This document shows, piece after piece, positions 20,734 through 28,783 of a DNA stretch of 32,142 nucleotides. The stretch is taken from NCBI RefSeq assembly GCF_029865925.1, contig NZ_JARXAI010000034.1, positions 1 to 32,142 on the forward strand. Direction: 5' to 3'. A program made the translations under genes and the position numbers. This DNA comes from Sphingorhabdus sp. (GTDB taxonomy: Bacteria; Pseudomonadota; Alphaproteobacteria; Sphingomonadales; Sphingomonadaceae). Every line of letters begins with the position of its first letter. Position 1 is the stretch's first letter. A model generated the notes under the pieces. It saw only the letters and a list, made by a program, of their open reading frames with translations. It did not search any database and was not told the origin of the DNA.

Positions 20734-21284
20734 AAATTCCGGTAACCGCTATCCACCTACCGACACGGCCGGGACGCGAATATGAAAGCCGTTTTGACCG
20801 CGAACAATCGTTACTGAAAATGTTGGCGATCCCGATTGCCTCGGTCATTCTGGCGTCGATGGTCACGACCTTGCCCATATTTACAGCGGAACCGTTGTTG
20901 CCGCCCTTCGGCCTTTTGATGATGCTCGGTTGGCGCTTGATGCGTCCTGGCTTGCTTCCCGTGTGGTCTGGCCTTCCCTTTGGTTTGATGGACGATCTTT
21001 TCAGTGGTCAGCCCTTCGGCAGCGCTGGCCTGCTTTGGTCCCTTGCGATGCTGGCTCTCGAGATTATCGATTCACGCGCCATCTGGCGTGATTATTTTCA
21101 GGACTGGCTCATTGCAGCCTTGCTCATAACGGCCGTTTTACTTGGCGGGTTATGGATCGCTGGCCTTGCCCACACAGCACCTGAACCGAGTTTGTTAATG
21201 CCCCAGATTGTATTGTCGATATTGCTATATCCACTCGTCGTGCGCATATGTGCGCGCCTCGACAGTTGGCGATTGGCAACATGA
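20730..21284 (+). CDS. mreD: Rod shape-determining protein MreD
   Basis: Multi-spanning inner-membrane protein of the elongasome. The 184-residue product has a cytoplasmic N-terminal stretch followed by about five hydrophobic helices. It contains the MreD-like PFGLLMMLGWRLMRPGLLP and GLPFGLMDDLFSGQPFG segments. It starts with GTG, overlapping the mreC stop in GTGA, and ends overlapping the mrdA start in ATGA. Position in the cluster and topology support the call, since MreD sequences are poorly conserved. Confidence 0.92.
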   Translation: MKIPVTAIHLPTRPGREYESRFDREQSLLKMLAIPIASVILASMVTTLPIFTAEPLLPPFGLLMMLGWRLMRPGLLPVWSGLPFGLMDDLFSGQPFGSAGLLWSLAMLALEIIDSRAIWRDYFQDWLIAALLITAVLLGGLWIAGLAHTAPEPSLLMPQIVLSILLYPLVVRICARLDSWRLAT

Positions 21285-23188
21285 AAATCGAAAAGCAAGC
21301 CACATCAGGGCAGCTTGATTTCACCTTCTCACGACGTGCCGTTTTTGTCGGCGGCGTGCAGGCAGCTATTGGCCTGACTGTGGCTGCGCGTATGTCTTAT
21401 ATCGCAGTCGCCGATAATGAAAAATACGAGCTATTGGCCGAAAGCAACCGCGTTAATCTGACTATCATTCCCCCGCGCAGGGGCTGGTTCGTGGACCGAT
21501 ATGGTAAACCAATTGCTACCAACCGCGCCGACTTTCGGGTCGACATCATTCCCGATCGGCTGGTGCGAAAAGATGAAACAGTCCGCACGCTGGCGGAATT
21601 GCTGACGCTTTCCACCGATGATGTTGACCGTATTCACCGCGAGCTCAAGAACGCGCAAGGGTTTCAACCTGTGCAAGTTGCCGCCGGCCTGGATTATGAA
21701 CGATTTGCCGCCGTCAGCGTCCGCTTGCCTGACCTTCCCGGTGTTACCCCGCGTCAGGGTTATTCGCGCTTTTACCCAAGCGGCGCAGCCGTCGGTCATC
21801 TGATCGGGTATGTTGGCACCGTATCGGCCGAGGAATATCAGAGGAGCAAAAAGCCGTTGCTGATTACGCCAGGGTTTAAGGTCGGCAAGGACGGCCTTGA
21901 AAAGACGTTAGAAGACCGTTTGCAGGGCGAACCGGGGGCAAAGCGTACGGAGGTTACCGCGCGTGGCAAAATTATCCGTGACCTCGCCACACGACCCGAC
22001 ATTCCTGGAAAGCCGGTCCAACTAACGATCGACATTGATCTGCATAATTATGCTGCCCGCCGGCTTGGTCTGGAATCAGGATCAGTTGTCGTGTTCGATT
22101 GTCTCACAGGAGACATTCTAACCATGGCATCGATGCCATGTTACGATCCCAATAGCTTTTCCGATGGCATTGGCCGGGTCGAATGGAAAATGCTAAATGG
22201 CGACGATCATATCCCCATGCTGAACAAGGCGCTTCAGGGACTATATCCGCCTGGCTCTACATTAAAACCAGTCGCTGGCCTCGCGATGTTGCGCCAAGGT
22301 ATCGACCCTGATGAAACGGTTGTCTGCAACGGCGGATATCGACTTGGCAATCGCGTGTTCAAATGCCTCGGGCGCCATGGCGCAGTGAACATGCGCACGG
22401 CTATCATGAAAAGCTGCAATACCTATTTTTATGCGATGGGGCGTCGGATCGGTTATGACAATATCGCCCCTGTCGGGCGGGAGTTAGGCCTTGGTCAGGA
22501 ATTTTCGCTGCCTTTCCCTTCGCAACGCTATGGCACCGTGCCCGACAGCGCTTGGAAAATGCGCAAATATGACCAGAAATGGACGGAATCAGACACGCTC
22601 AACGCAGTCATTGGACAAGGCTATATCATCGCAAGCCCATTTCAATTGGCTGTAATGGCTGCACGCATTTCCTCTGGCTTGCATGTGCAGCCCGAAATAT
22701 TGTTGAAAAAACGGGTGGCGCCCAAGCCCCTCTCCTTTCCAACCGAACATCTTGATGTTGTACGAGACGGCATGAACTTGGTTGTCAATGGCGCCGGCAC
22801 AGCCGTGCGCAGCAAACTGCAGCTTGAAAACATAACAATGGCGGGCAAAACCGGCACCGCGCAAGTGCGCCGCATCGCAGGGGCGCAACGCGGACAATCC
22901 GGGGCATGGAAATATCGTGATCACGGGCTTTTCGTATGTTTTGCTCCCGTTGCCGCACCGCGGTACGCCGCATCAGTTGTGATCGAACACGGCATGGGTG
23001 GCGCGCGTGCAGCAGCACCCATTGCAAAAGATGTTCTGACCTTCTTGTATGACCGTGCGCAGGCCATGGCTTCGCTGGAAGCGCTAGAGGCAGGCTGGGG
23101 CGGTAATATCGCACAACGTATGGCGGCCAAATACGCGACGTTTCAGGGGCAGCCCGCCGCGCCGCCGCCGCTGGATCCGACAATATGA
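21281..23188 (+). CDS. mrdA: Peptidoglycan D,D-transpeptidase MrdA (PBP2)
   Basis: Class B penicillin-binding protein that cross-links side-wall peptidoglycan during rod elongation, partnered with RodA. The 635-residue product has an N-terminal membrane anchor (VFVGGVQAAIGLTVAARMSY). The pedestal domain begins with IPPRRGWFVDRYGKPIATN. The transpeptidase domain has all three active-site motifs: STLK with Ser326 (PPGSTLKPV), SCN at 378-380, and KTG at 523-525 (MAGKTGTAQV). The start overlaps the mreD stop by 4 bp; the longer frame to 21248 lies inside mreD. Its stop overlaps the rodA start in ATGA. Confidence 0.96.
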   Translation: MKIEKQATSGQLDFTFSRRAVFVGGVQAAIGLTVAARMSYIAVADNEKYELLAESNRVNLTIIPPRRGWFVDRYGKPIATNRADFRVDIIPDRLVRKDETVRTLAELLTLSTDDVDRIHRELKNAQGFQPVQVAAGLDYERFAAVSVRLPDLPGVTPRQGYSRFYPSGAAVGHLIGYVGTVSAEEYQRSKKPLLITPGFKVGKDGLEKTLEDRLQGEPGAKRTEVTARGKIIRDLATRPDIPGKPVQLTIDIDLHNYAARRLGLESGSVVVFDCLTGDILTMASMPCYDPNSFSDGIGRVEWKMLNGDDHIPMLNKALQGLYPPGSTLKPVAGLAMLRQGIDPDETVVCNGGYRLGNRVFKCLGRHGAVNMRTAIMKSCNTYFYAMGRRIGYDNIAPVGRELGLGQEFSLPFPSQRYGTVPDSAWKMRKYDQKWTESDTLNAVIGQGYIIASPFQLAVMAARISSGLHVQPEILLKKRVAPKPLSFPTEHLDVVRDGMNLVVNGAGTAVRSKLQLENITMAGKTGTAQVRRIAGAQRGQSGAWKYRDHGLFVCFAPVAAPRYAASVVIEHGMGGARAAAPIAKDVLTFLYDRAQAMASLEALEAGWGGNIAQRMAAKYATFQGQPAAPPPLDPTI

Positions 23189-24297
23189 ACGGCATAGTCC
23201 CTGCGCCTATCGCCGCCTTGCCCTGGCGCGTAATCTTTATTCTGATGGCGCTGGTGGGTTTTGGCGCAACCGTCTTATACTCGGCAGCTGGTGGTCATCT
23301 GGAACCATGGGCAGGCAAACATGTCCTGCGCTTTATCGCACTCCTCGTACTGGCGATCGCGATGTCACGGATGCCGCAGGGATTTTGGAAATCAATAACT
23401 TTCCCATTGTACCTGCTGCTTTTGCTCTTGCTCGTGGTCGTCGAACTCATGGGTTTTGTCGGCGGCGGAAGTCAGCGTTGGATCAACCTGGGCTTTATAA
23501 CGCTGCAGCCTTCCGAATTAATGAAGCCAGCAATGGTGCTGGCCGCTGCATGGTTTTTCGACCGACTTCCACCAAACCGGATATACGGCATCGAAGCGAC
23601 ATGGCCGCTTGTTTTAATCCTGATCCTGCCAAGCGCGATGGTTATCATCCAGCCGGATTTTGACGCCGCTATCGCTTACGCCTTTGGGCTTGGCGTTGTG
23701 GGCTTCATGGCGGGCCTACCGCTGATCTACTTCATCGGCGCTGGCGCGGCCCTCGCGGTTGTTGCGCCATTGGTCTATTTTTTTGGTATGAAGGCATATC
23801 AGCAAGATCGGGTTCTGATTTTCCTCAACCCTGAAAATGACCCTCTTGGCGCCGGCTATCATATCACCCAGTCAAAAATCGCGATTGGATCAGGTGGCAT
23901 CTTTGGCAAGGGCTTTGGCAATGGCACACAAAGCTATCTCGATTATCTTCCCGAAGGTCATACAGACTTTGTCTTTGCGACAATGGCGGAAGAATGGGGC
24001 ATCGTTGGCGGCTTTTTCATTCTGTTCCTCTATTTCATGCTTATGCGCTGGGGCTTAAACGTTGCGGTGCAGAGCAAGACGCGATACGGAAAATTGGTCG
24101 CTGCGGGCCTGACCTGCACGATATTCTTCTACATCATGATCAATTTACTGATGGTGGTTGGCCTCGCCCCAGTCGCTGGAATACCTCTGCCCTTCGTCAG
24201 TCATGGCGGATCGTCGATGCTGACGATGATGTTATGTGTTGGCATCATCATGTCCATCGAACGCCATCCTGGCTCAAAGCATGGTCAATTCCAATAA
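23185..24297 (+). CDS. rodA: Peptidoglycan glycosyltransferase RodA (MrdB)
   Basis: SEDS-family lipid II polymerase of the elongasome. The 370-residue polytopic protein has about ten hydrophobic helices. SEDS signatures are present: GGSQRWINLGFITLQPSELMK (given in two parts: GGSQRWINLG and LQPSELMK), the QPDFDAAIAYA region, GSGGIFGKGFGNGTQS, LPEGHTDFVFA and the C-terminal GIPLPFVSHGGSSM. The length is typical. It is the last gene of the mre operon and is joined to mrdA by an ATGA overlap. A tRNA-Lys gene follows 87 bp later. Confidence 0.96.
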   Translation: MNGIVPAPIAALPWRVIFILMALVGFGATVLYSAAGGHLEPWAGKHVLRFIALLVLAIAMSRMPQGFWKSITFPLYLLLLLLLVVVELMGFVGGGSQRWINLGFITLQPSELMKPAMVLAAAWFFDRLPPNRIYGIEATWPLVLILILPSAMVIIQPDFDAAIAYAFGLGVVGFMAGLPLIYFIGAGAALAVVAPLVYFFGMKAYQQDRVLIFLNPENDPLGAGYHITQSKIAIGSGGIFGKGFGNGTQSYLDYLPEGHTDFVFATMAEEWGIVGGFFILFLYFMLMRWGLNVAVQSKTRYGKLVAAGLTCTIFFYIMINLLMVVGLAPVAGIPLPFVSHGGSSMLTMMLCVGIIMSIERHPGSKHGQFQ

Positions 24298-24312
24298 ATC
24301 CCGCAGGCGTGC

Positions 24313-24318
24313 TTGACA
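24313..24318 (+). promoter_or_regulatory. Possible -35 box of the tRNA-Lys promoter
   Basis: A consensus TTGACA lies 67 bp upstream of the mature tRNA 5' end. No convincing -10 hexamer sits at the usual 16-18 bp spacing (CAAAGG is there), so this is only a weak indication of an independent tRNA promoter. Confidence 0.25.
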
Positions 24319-24384
24319 AAGGCCGCGAATAGCATCAAAGGCGGCGCTCCAAACGGGACTGCGCATCTGGCCATCCCTAAATGG

Positions 24385-24460
<76 letters not shown>

Positions 24461-24507
24461 TTACTTTCAATGGTTCCCCGTCAGCACCAATGGCACAGAT
24501 TTTATGT

Positions 24508-24723
24508 TGTGATTTAAGGAGTTTTTTGGTTTCATCGTAGTGACGAAGGAACGAATATGAGACCAAAACACTCTGGCCAACTGAAGGCCTCTACCGAGCG
24601 TGTCGTGAAGGACATTCAGCGTGCAACCCGGCGGCGCATGCTGCCCGAGACTATGCGCGGCTTCCATCATTAGCATGTTAGCACCTAGGATAACATCTGG
24701 GTTGTTCCAAACAGCTTTAGACA
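24508..24723 (+). mobile_element. IS3-family element reduced to its two ends (internal deletion)
   Basis: The scar sits between tRNA-Lys and crtI. A reading frame at 24557-24673 starts MRPKHSGQLKAS and continues with TERVVKDIQRATRRR, which strongly resembles the beginning of IS3-family OrfA transposases. In place of the usual SAEEKIRIVL helix-turn-helix, the sequence switches frame. From 24637 another frame reads HAARDYARLPSL and stops at 24681; this resembles the C-terminus of the matching OrfB. The central part of the element is therefore deleted. The outer limits are approximate: TGTGATTTAAGGAG at the left and the inverse of TGTCTAAAGCTG at the right are only loosely similar terminal repeats. 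No clear target-site duplication was found. Confidence 0.65.
24557..24681 (+). pseudogene. Fused remnant of IS3 transposase OrfA start and OrfB end
   Basis: The first 27 or so codons match an OrfA N-terminus with its own start signal (GAAGGAACGAAT before the ATG). The last 15 codons, in another frame, match an OrfB C-terminus (HAARDYARLPSL). Roughly a kilobase of transposase coding sequence would be missing between them, so no transposase can be made. The family assignment comes from remembered sequence patterns and should be confirmed by a database search. Confidence 0.6.
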
Positions 24724-24756
24724 CTAAATCTGCTGCAACTAAGGATGGTCTAAAAA

Positions 24757-26382
24757 ATGTCGCGACGTAAAGCAGTTGTTATTGGTGCGGGTATCGGCGG
24801 CATATCATGCGCCATACGATTACAAAGCCTCGGCTTTGATACGGAAATAGTTGAGGCGTTGGATGCACCCGGCGGTCGCGCATATGTGCGCAAGGTCGAT
24901 GGATTTGTGTTCGACATGGGCCCGACTGTGCTTACTGTGCCCCATTTCATCGAGGAATTGTTCAGCCTGCAGCAAGACCATGCGATGCTTGGCGAGCCGG
25001 ATTTTCCTGCCGGCACTTTGGATGAAAACTGTAGAATTCGGGAGGGCGTCTCGGGCGGACCGAATACCAGCAAATATGTCGAAATCGTCCCAATATTGCC
25101 ATTTTATCGCATCTATTTCGACGATGGTACGTTTTTCGATTATGATGGTGATCCGGTCAGCACCCGTGAACAGATCAAGCGATTGGCGCCGGAAGATCTC
25201 GCGGGATATGAAGCCTTTCACGACCAAGCCCGCGCGATTTTTCACCGCGGATTTTTGAAACTGGGATATACCTATTTTGGAAGCCTTGGGTCGATGCTAC
25301 GCGTCGTGCCTGATTTGCTAAAGCTCGGCGCAGTTCAGTCGCTGTTCGGCATGGTTAGTAAATATTTCAAGTCAGACAAAATGCGTCAAGTGTTCAGCTT
25401 TGAGCCTCTGCTGGTCGGCGGTAACCCGATGAAGGTACCTGCGATCTATGCCATGATCCATTTTGTCGAAAAGACCTGGGGTATTCACTATGCCAAGGGA
25501 GGCACCGGCGCCCTCGTCGCAGGGCTCGTCAAGAAATTTGAGGATATGGGCGGTCAGTTGCGGGTCAATGCACCCGTGAAGCGTATTTTGGTGGAAAATC
25601 GGACCACCAAGGGTGTGGAATTGGAAGACGGGGAGGAAATTGCTGCGGATGTTGTGGTTTCCAACGCGGATTACGCAACCACTTACCTAAAGCTGGTAGA
25701 TAAGGCGCATCGGCGGATCAACCGCGATGCGCTGGTTAAATTCCGTAAGCAGTCGATGTCGTTGATGGTGATCTATTTTGGTTATGAACGCCGCGACAAT
25801 GACCCCGATTTACGTCATCACAACATCATCCTTGGTCCACGCTATGAAGCGTTGCTCGACGAGATTTTTGAGAAAAAGGTAATGAGCCCGGACTTCTCTC
25901 AATATCTCCACATCCCGACCCTGACTGATCCGACCCTAGCACCTCCGGGTCATCATGCTGCATATACCCTTATCCCTGTACCCAATAATGCGAGCGGCAT
26001 CGACTGGGATATAGAAGGACCAAAATTGTCTGCCCGGGTACTCAGCTTCCTTGAGGAACAGGGCTATATTCCTGACCTTACCGCGCGTCTGAAGCATATG
26101 AGCTTCATCACGCCAGATTATTTTTCAGAAACGCTGGGTTCATATCTTGGAAACGGTTTCGGCGTTGAACCCGTCCTGACCCAGACCGCGTTCTTCCGCC
26201 CACATAATAAGTCGGAAGATGTGCACAATCTATATCTGGTAGGCCAAGGAACGCAGCCGGGTGGCGGTACGCCCTCGGTAATGATGTCGGCTAAGATGAC
26301 CGCACGTGAGATAGCCAGGGACTTGGGCGTTGAAGCATCGGTCATAAATGGCGTGCCGGAGCAGCGGGAAGCCGCAGCCTAA
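24757..26382 (+). CDS. crtI: Phytoene desaturase family protein (CrtI-type)
   Basis: FAD-dependent desaturase that inserts double bonds into phytoene on the way to lycopene or neurosporene. The 541-residue product has the Rossmann dinucleotide motif VVIGAGIGG at residues 7-15, then GGRAYV and [13 protein letters not shown]. The C-terminal flavoprotein signature [23 protein letters not shown] is intact (shown in parts: [22 protein letters not shown]). Typical CrtI is about 490-510 residues. The extra length is largely an insertion at about residues 72-104 ([20 protein letters not shown] and [11 protein letters not shown]) before the usual [13 protein letters not shown]. No crtB or other carotenoid gene is beside it. 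The start lies 33 bp after an IS3-derived scar. AAGGA lies rather far (11 nt) upstream of the ATG. Confidence 0.9.
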   Translation: MSRRKAVVIGAGIGGISCAIRLQSLGFDTEIVEALDAPGGRAYVRKVDGFVFDMGPTVLTVPHFIEELFSLQQDHAMLGEPDFPAGTLDENCRIREGVSGGPNTSKYVEIVPILPFYRIYFDDGTFFDYDGDPVSTREQIKRLAPEDLAGYEAFHDQARAIFHRGFLKLGYTYFGSLGSMLRVVPDLLKLGAVQSLFGMVSKYFKSDKMRQVFSFEPLLVGGNPMKVPAIYAMIHFVEKTWGIHYAKGGTGALVAGLVKKFEDMGGQLRVNAPVKRILVENRTTKGVELEDGEEIAADVVVSNADYATTYLKLVDKAHRRINRDALVKFRKQSMSLMVIYFGYERRDNDPDLRHHNIILGPRYEALLDEIFEKKVMSPDFSQYLHIPTLTDPTLAPPGHHAAYTLIPVPNNASGIDWDIEGPKLSARVLSFLEEQGYIPDLTARLKHMSFITPDYFSETLGSYLGNGFGVEPVLTQTAFFRPHNKSEDVHNLYLVGQGTQPGGGTPSVMMSAKMTAREIARDLGVEASVINGVPEQREAAA

Positions 26383-26406
26383 CGGCTGCCTATCCGTCAA
26401 GCGGAT

Positions 26407-26422
26407 GACCCTTGGCAGGGTC
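26407..26422 (+). terminator. Small hairpin after crtI
   Basis: GACCCT-TGGC-AGGGTC is a perfect 6-bp stem with a 4-nt loop, 24 nt after the crtI stop, followed by TCTCCCGTATTTT. The T-run is short and delayed, so termination would be weak. Confidence 0.35.
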
Positions 26423-26460
26423 TCCCGTATTTTGAAACGCATTGCCGTTCCGCTTCGCGT

Positions 26461-26571
26461 CTAATGATCGCCGTTCAATGGCCAGCTAGCGGTCCCTGAA
26501 ACCAGACGTTCAATCGAACGGGTAAGCACGTAATGGAACAGCAGATATGTCAGCGCCATAACCCACGCCAT
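26461..26571 (-). pseudogene. Possible C-terminal relic of a membrane protein
   Basis: A minus-strand frame from an ATG at 26571 encodes 36 residues beginning MAWVMALTYLLFHYVLTRSI and ending in a short polar tail. One hydrophobic helix followed by a basic TRSIERL segment is reminiscent of the last helix of ABC-transporter permeases. There is no upstream part of such a gene: the sequence beyond 26571 is a nitroreductase-like relic on the other strand. It may be a chance frame. Confidence 0.2.
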
Positions 26572-26743
26572 TGTTCTAGCGGCTTGGGAGCGCGGCTTCG
26601 GCTGCGTGATTAATCGACAGGGCATCATGATCTGCATCGCTATGGGCTATCCGGACGAAGCATTCGTCGCCAATGATGTAAAGTCGCGGCGCAAGGACAA
26701 TGCCAGTTTTGTCCGTTATGTCGGTTTTGACACTGCTGGCTAA
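26572..26743 (+). pseudogene. Nitroreductase C-terminal relic with an internal deletion
   Basis: The plus-strand frame ending at the TAA 26741-26743 reads LAAWERGFGCVINRQGIM and then directly CIAMGYPDEAFVANDV, SRRKDNASF and RYVGFD. Both parts match consecutive conserved blocks near the C-terminus of FMN-dependent nitroreductases. In the family, some 15-20 residues (the SPVVRE-like linker) normally lie between them. The N-terminal two thirds are absent: the frame is open only from 26534, with no start codon before a TAA at 26531. It is therefore a dead fragment, in the same direction as crtI. Confidence 0.65.
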
Positions 26744-26763
26744 CTCTGAACCGCAAGCGCGCT

Positions 26764-26784
26764 GCCAGTTTGTCTGGCAAACTG
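26764..26784. repeat. Palindromic repeat copy 1, upstream of the M28 gene
   Basis: GCCAGTTTGTCTGGCA at 26764-26779 overlaps a 7-bp perfect inverted repeat (CAGTTTG-TCTGG-CAAACTG, 26766-26784). Nearly the same 15-16 bp recurs in direct orientation just after the M28 gene at 28532-28546. Confidence 0.5.
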
Positions 26785-26855
26785 CGTTCCTTAGGTTCAT
26801 GGTAGCGTCATACAGGCAGCGTGTTGCGTAATACGGCCCGGTGGAGGGGAAGCGC

Positions 26856-28529
26856 ATGAAGAAATTTGGTTCGGTTTTGGTGGCGCTGGTTATAGCTGTG
26901 CTGTTAACGCTTTTTGCAACGACCCCGCCAAAAGCAATACCCGCTAATGCCCCAGCGCAAAGCTTCTCCGCAATACGGGCCATGGCGGATGTGCGGACCA
27001 TAGCAAAACATCCGCACGCCACCGGCTCGGCCGAAAACGCAGTCGTGCGCGAGCACATCATGCGCCGCATGGAAGCGCTCGGGATGGAGGTTTCAACCAG
27101 CACAGGCCTCATCGACGCCAAGGGGACAAAACGGCTCAATCACTGGAGCGGACGCAATGATCCACCGGCCAGTTTGGTCAATTTAATCGGCATTCTCGCC
27201 GGAAAAAATCGCAGCGCGCCGTCAGTTGTTCTGATGTCGCACCATGACACGGTTTGGGGCTCGCCCGGTGCCGCCGACGACACAGCAGGCGTTGCTGCAA
27301 GCTTAGAAATCGTGCGCGCAATTCGCGCCCGCGGACAGCAGGAACGCGATCTGGTCATGCTGGTCACCGATGGCGAAGAACTTGGCCTTCAGGGCGCGCG
27401 TCAGTTTTGGGCCGACCATCCTTTGCGCAAAAGCGTCGGCGCAGTGATTAACATGGAAGCACGCGGTGGTGGCGGACGCACCACTTTGTTTCAGACCTCA
27501 CACCAGAGCGGTGCCGCAATGCATGTCTATGCCGATGCGGTCCGTCGCCCTGGCACCTCTTCACTTGCAGCTTTCATTTATGCAGTCCTGCCCAATGACT
27601 CCGATCTGACACCTGTCATCAAGCATGATTACGCCGCCTATAACTTCGCCTTTATCGGGCGATCTGGCCTCTACCACTCACCAATAGCGACGCCCGATAA
27701 TCTTGATCAAGGGTCATTGCAGGACATGGGTGGGCAGGTCCTCGACCTCACCGACGCGCTCCTTAAGGCAGATAAACTTCCCCAAAGGGCGGCCGATGCC
27801 GTGTTCTTTGACCTATTCGGTATCTTCACTGTTATCTATCCCGTCTGGCTTGGCTGGGTCATGATGACCATAGCGGCAGGCGGAATGGTTTTGGTCGTAC
27901 GGCAAGACGGAACAGACGGTCTGACGGCAGGCGCCGGGCGTATGCTGGCGCTGATATTGGGGAGCGCAGCGATACTGTTCGCGCTCAACCGCTTATCGCT
28001 TGGGCTTGCGCCCGCCAATTATTATGACCGTTTGGCCGCAATCCCCCGGCTAGAGGTTATGGCCGCATTGGGATCGCTGGCGTCGTTTCTCGTGCTGTTT
28101 GCAACCTGGCGGCCAAGCCGCGTTGGTGTCGTGGGTGCCGCGCTGCCACTGTTCATTATCGGTCTTGCCGCGCAAGAACTGGCACCGACGGCTGCCTATT
28201 TTGTGGTTTTACCCCTGCTGCTCACAACTTTTACACTCTTGGCGCGGCACGCTGCTGTGCAGATTGGTGTTACGGCACTGGTTGGTGGCTATATGTTGTC
28301 GCTGGGTCATCAGTTGATGCAAGGGGTGGGGCCGACGCTTCCCTTCGCCGTCGCCCTGCCACTGGCGTTGGCTGTTCTATCGACACTGCCGATCTGGCCC
28401 GGCATGGAGGTTCGAAAGGCACGGACGATAGCCGTTGCCGCCCTGCTGGGGGCATCGTCCGTGTCACTTTGGGTCCTACTTGACGCGCCTGCGGCGAGCC
28501 GAGCTGTTTATTCCGATAGCAAGCAGTGA
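26856..28529 (+). CDS. M28-family metallopeptidase with C-terminal membrane domain
   Basis: A two-zinc aminopeptidase-type enzyme. The 557-residue product has an N-terminal hydrophobic anchor or signal (LVALVIAVLLTLFATTPP), so the peptidase faces the periplasm. The zinc ligands fit the M28 layout: His129 and Asp131 in SHHDTVWG, Asp141 in GAADDTAG, Glu174/Glu175 in DGEELGLQG, Glu202 in NMEARGG, and a late His in YHSP. After about residue 315 come some seven to eight hydrophobic helices. This architecture resembles eukaryotic vacuolar or ER M28 membrane proteases (Pff1/Fxna type). The start at 26856 is preceded by GGAGGGG; the in-frame GTG at 26841 is less likely. It stands alone between gene relics and short repeats, so recent arrival is possible. 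Confidence 0.9.
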   Translation: MKKFGSVLVALVIAVLLTLFATTPPKAIPANAPAQSFSAIRAMADVRTIAKHPHATGSAENAVVREHIMRRMEALGMEVSTSTGLIDAKGTKRLNHWSGRNDPPASLVNLIGILAGKNRSAPSVVLMSHHDTVWGSPGAADDTAGVAASLEIVRAIRARGQQERDLVMLVTDGEELGLQGARQFWADHPLRKSVGAVINMEARGGGGRTTLFQTSHQSGAAMHVYADAVRRPGTSSLAAFIYAVLPNDSDLTPVIKHDYAAYNFAFIGRSGLYHSPIATPDNLDQGSLQDMGGQVLDLTDALLKADKLPQRAADAVFFDLFGIFTVIYPVWLGWVMMTIAAGGMVLVVRQDGTDGLTAGAGRMLALILGSAAILFALNRLSLGLAPANYYDRLAAIPRLEVMAALGSLASFLVLFATWRPSRVGVVGAALPLFIIGLAAQELAPTAAYFVVLPLLLTTFTLLARHAAVQIGVTALVGGYMLSLGHQLMQGVGPTLPFAVALPLALAVLSTLPIWPGMEVRKARTIAVAALLGASSVSLWVLLDAPAASRAVYSDSKQ

Positions 28530-28783
28530 GAGCCAGTTTGCTGGCATAAATTCATACTTCTGCTTACGCTAGTGTTTACGACACCCGCTTTTGCAGACGA
28601 TGGGCAGAACCTCATTAATAGTAACCGGATAAAGCTCTGAGCTGCGTCTCGGCCTTATCGATGGCGCGGTAGCTTCTCACTTACCCATGCCCAGCCGTAC
28701 AAACCAGAAGTTTGGCGAGACATGAAGGTAGGTCGCGCTTTAACTTTACGACTTGCGCGCAGGCAGCTTGGAATGATCCCGGA
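28530..28783 (+). pseudogene. Decayed reading frame with a signal-peptide-like segment
   Basis: Directly after the M28 stop, and in the same frame, 36 codons read HKFILLLTLVFTTPAFADDG, a convincing signal peptide with an AFA-D cleavage site, before a TGA at 28638-28640. The frame then stays open (THAQPYKPEVWRDMKVGRAL) into the convergent gene. There is no ATG, GTG or TTG suitable as a start. I do not recognise the family. The likeliest reading is a broken secreted-protein gene; chance is the alternative. Confidence 0.35.
28532..28546. repeat. Palindromic repeat copy 2, downstream of the M28 gene
   Basis: GCCAG-TTTG-CTGGC is a perfect 5-bp stem followed by A. It differs from the copy at 26764-26779 by one base deletion. 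The two copies bracket the M28 gene in the same orientation. Confidence 0.5.

Noticed and set aside
26576-27139. 187-codon minus-strand frame opposite the start of the M28 gene
   Set aside because: It overlaps the zinc-binding region of the M28 peptidase on the other strand and shows no recognisable domain.
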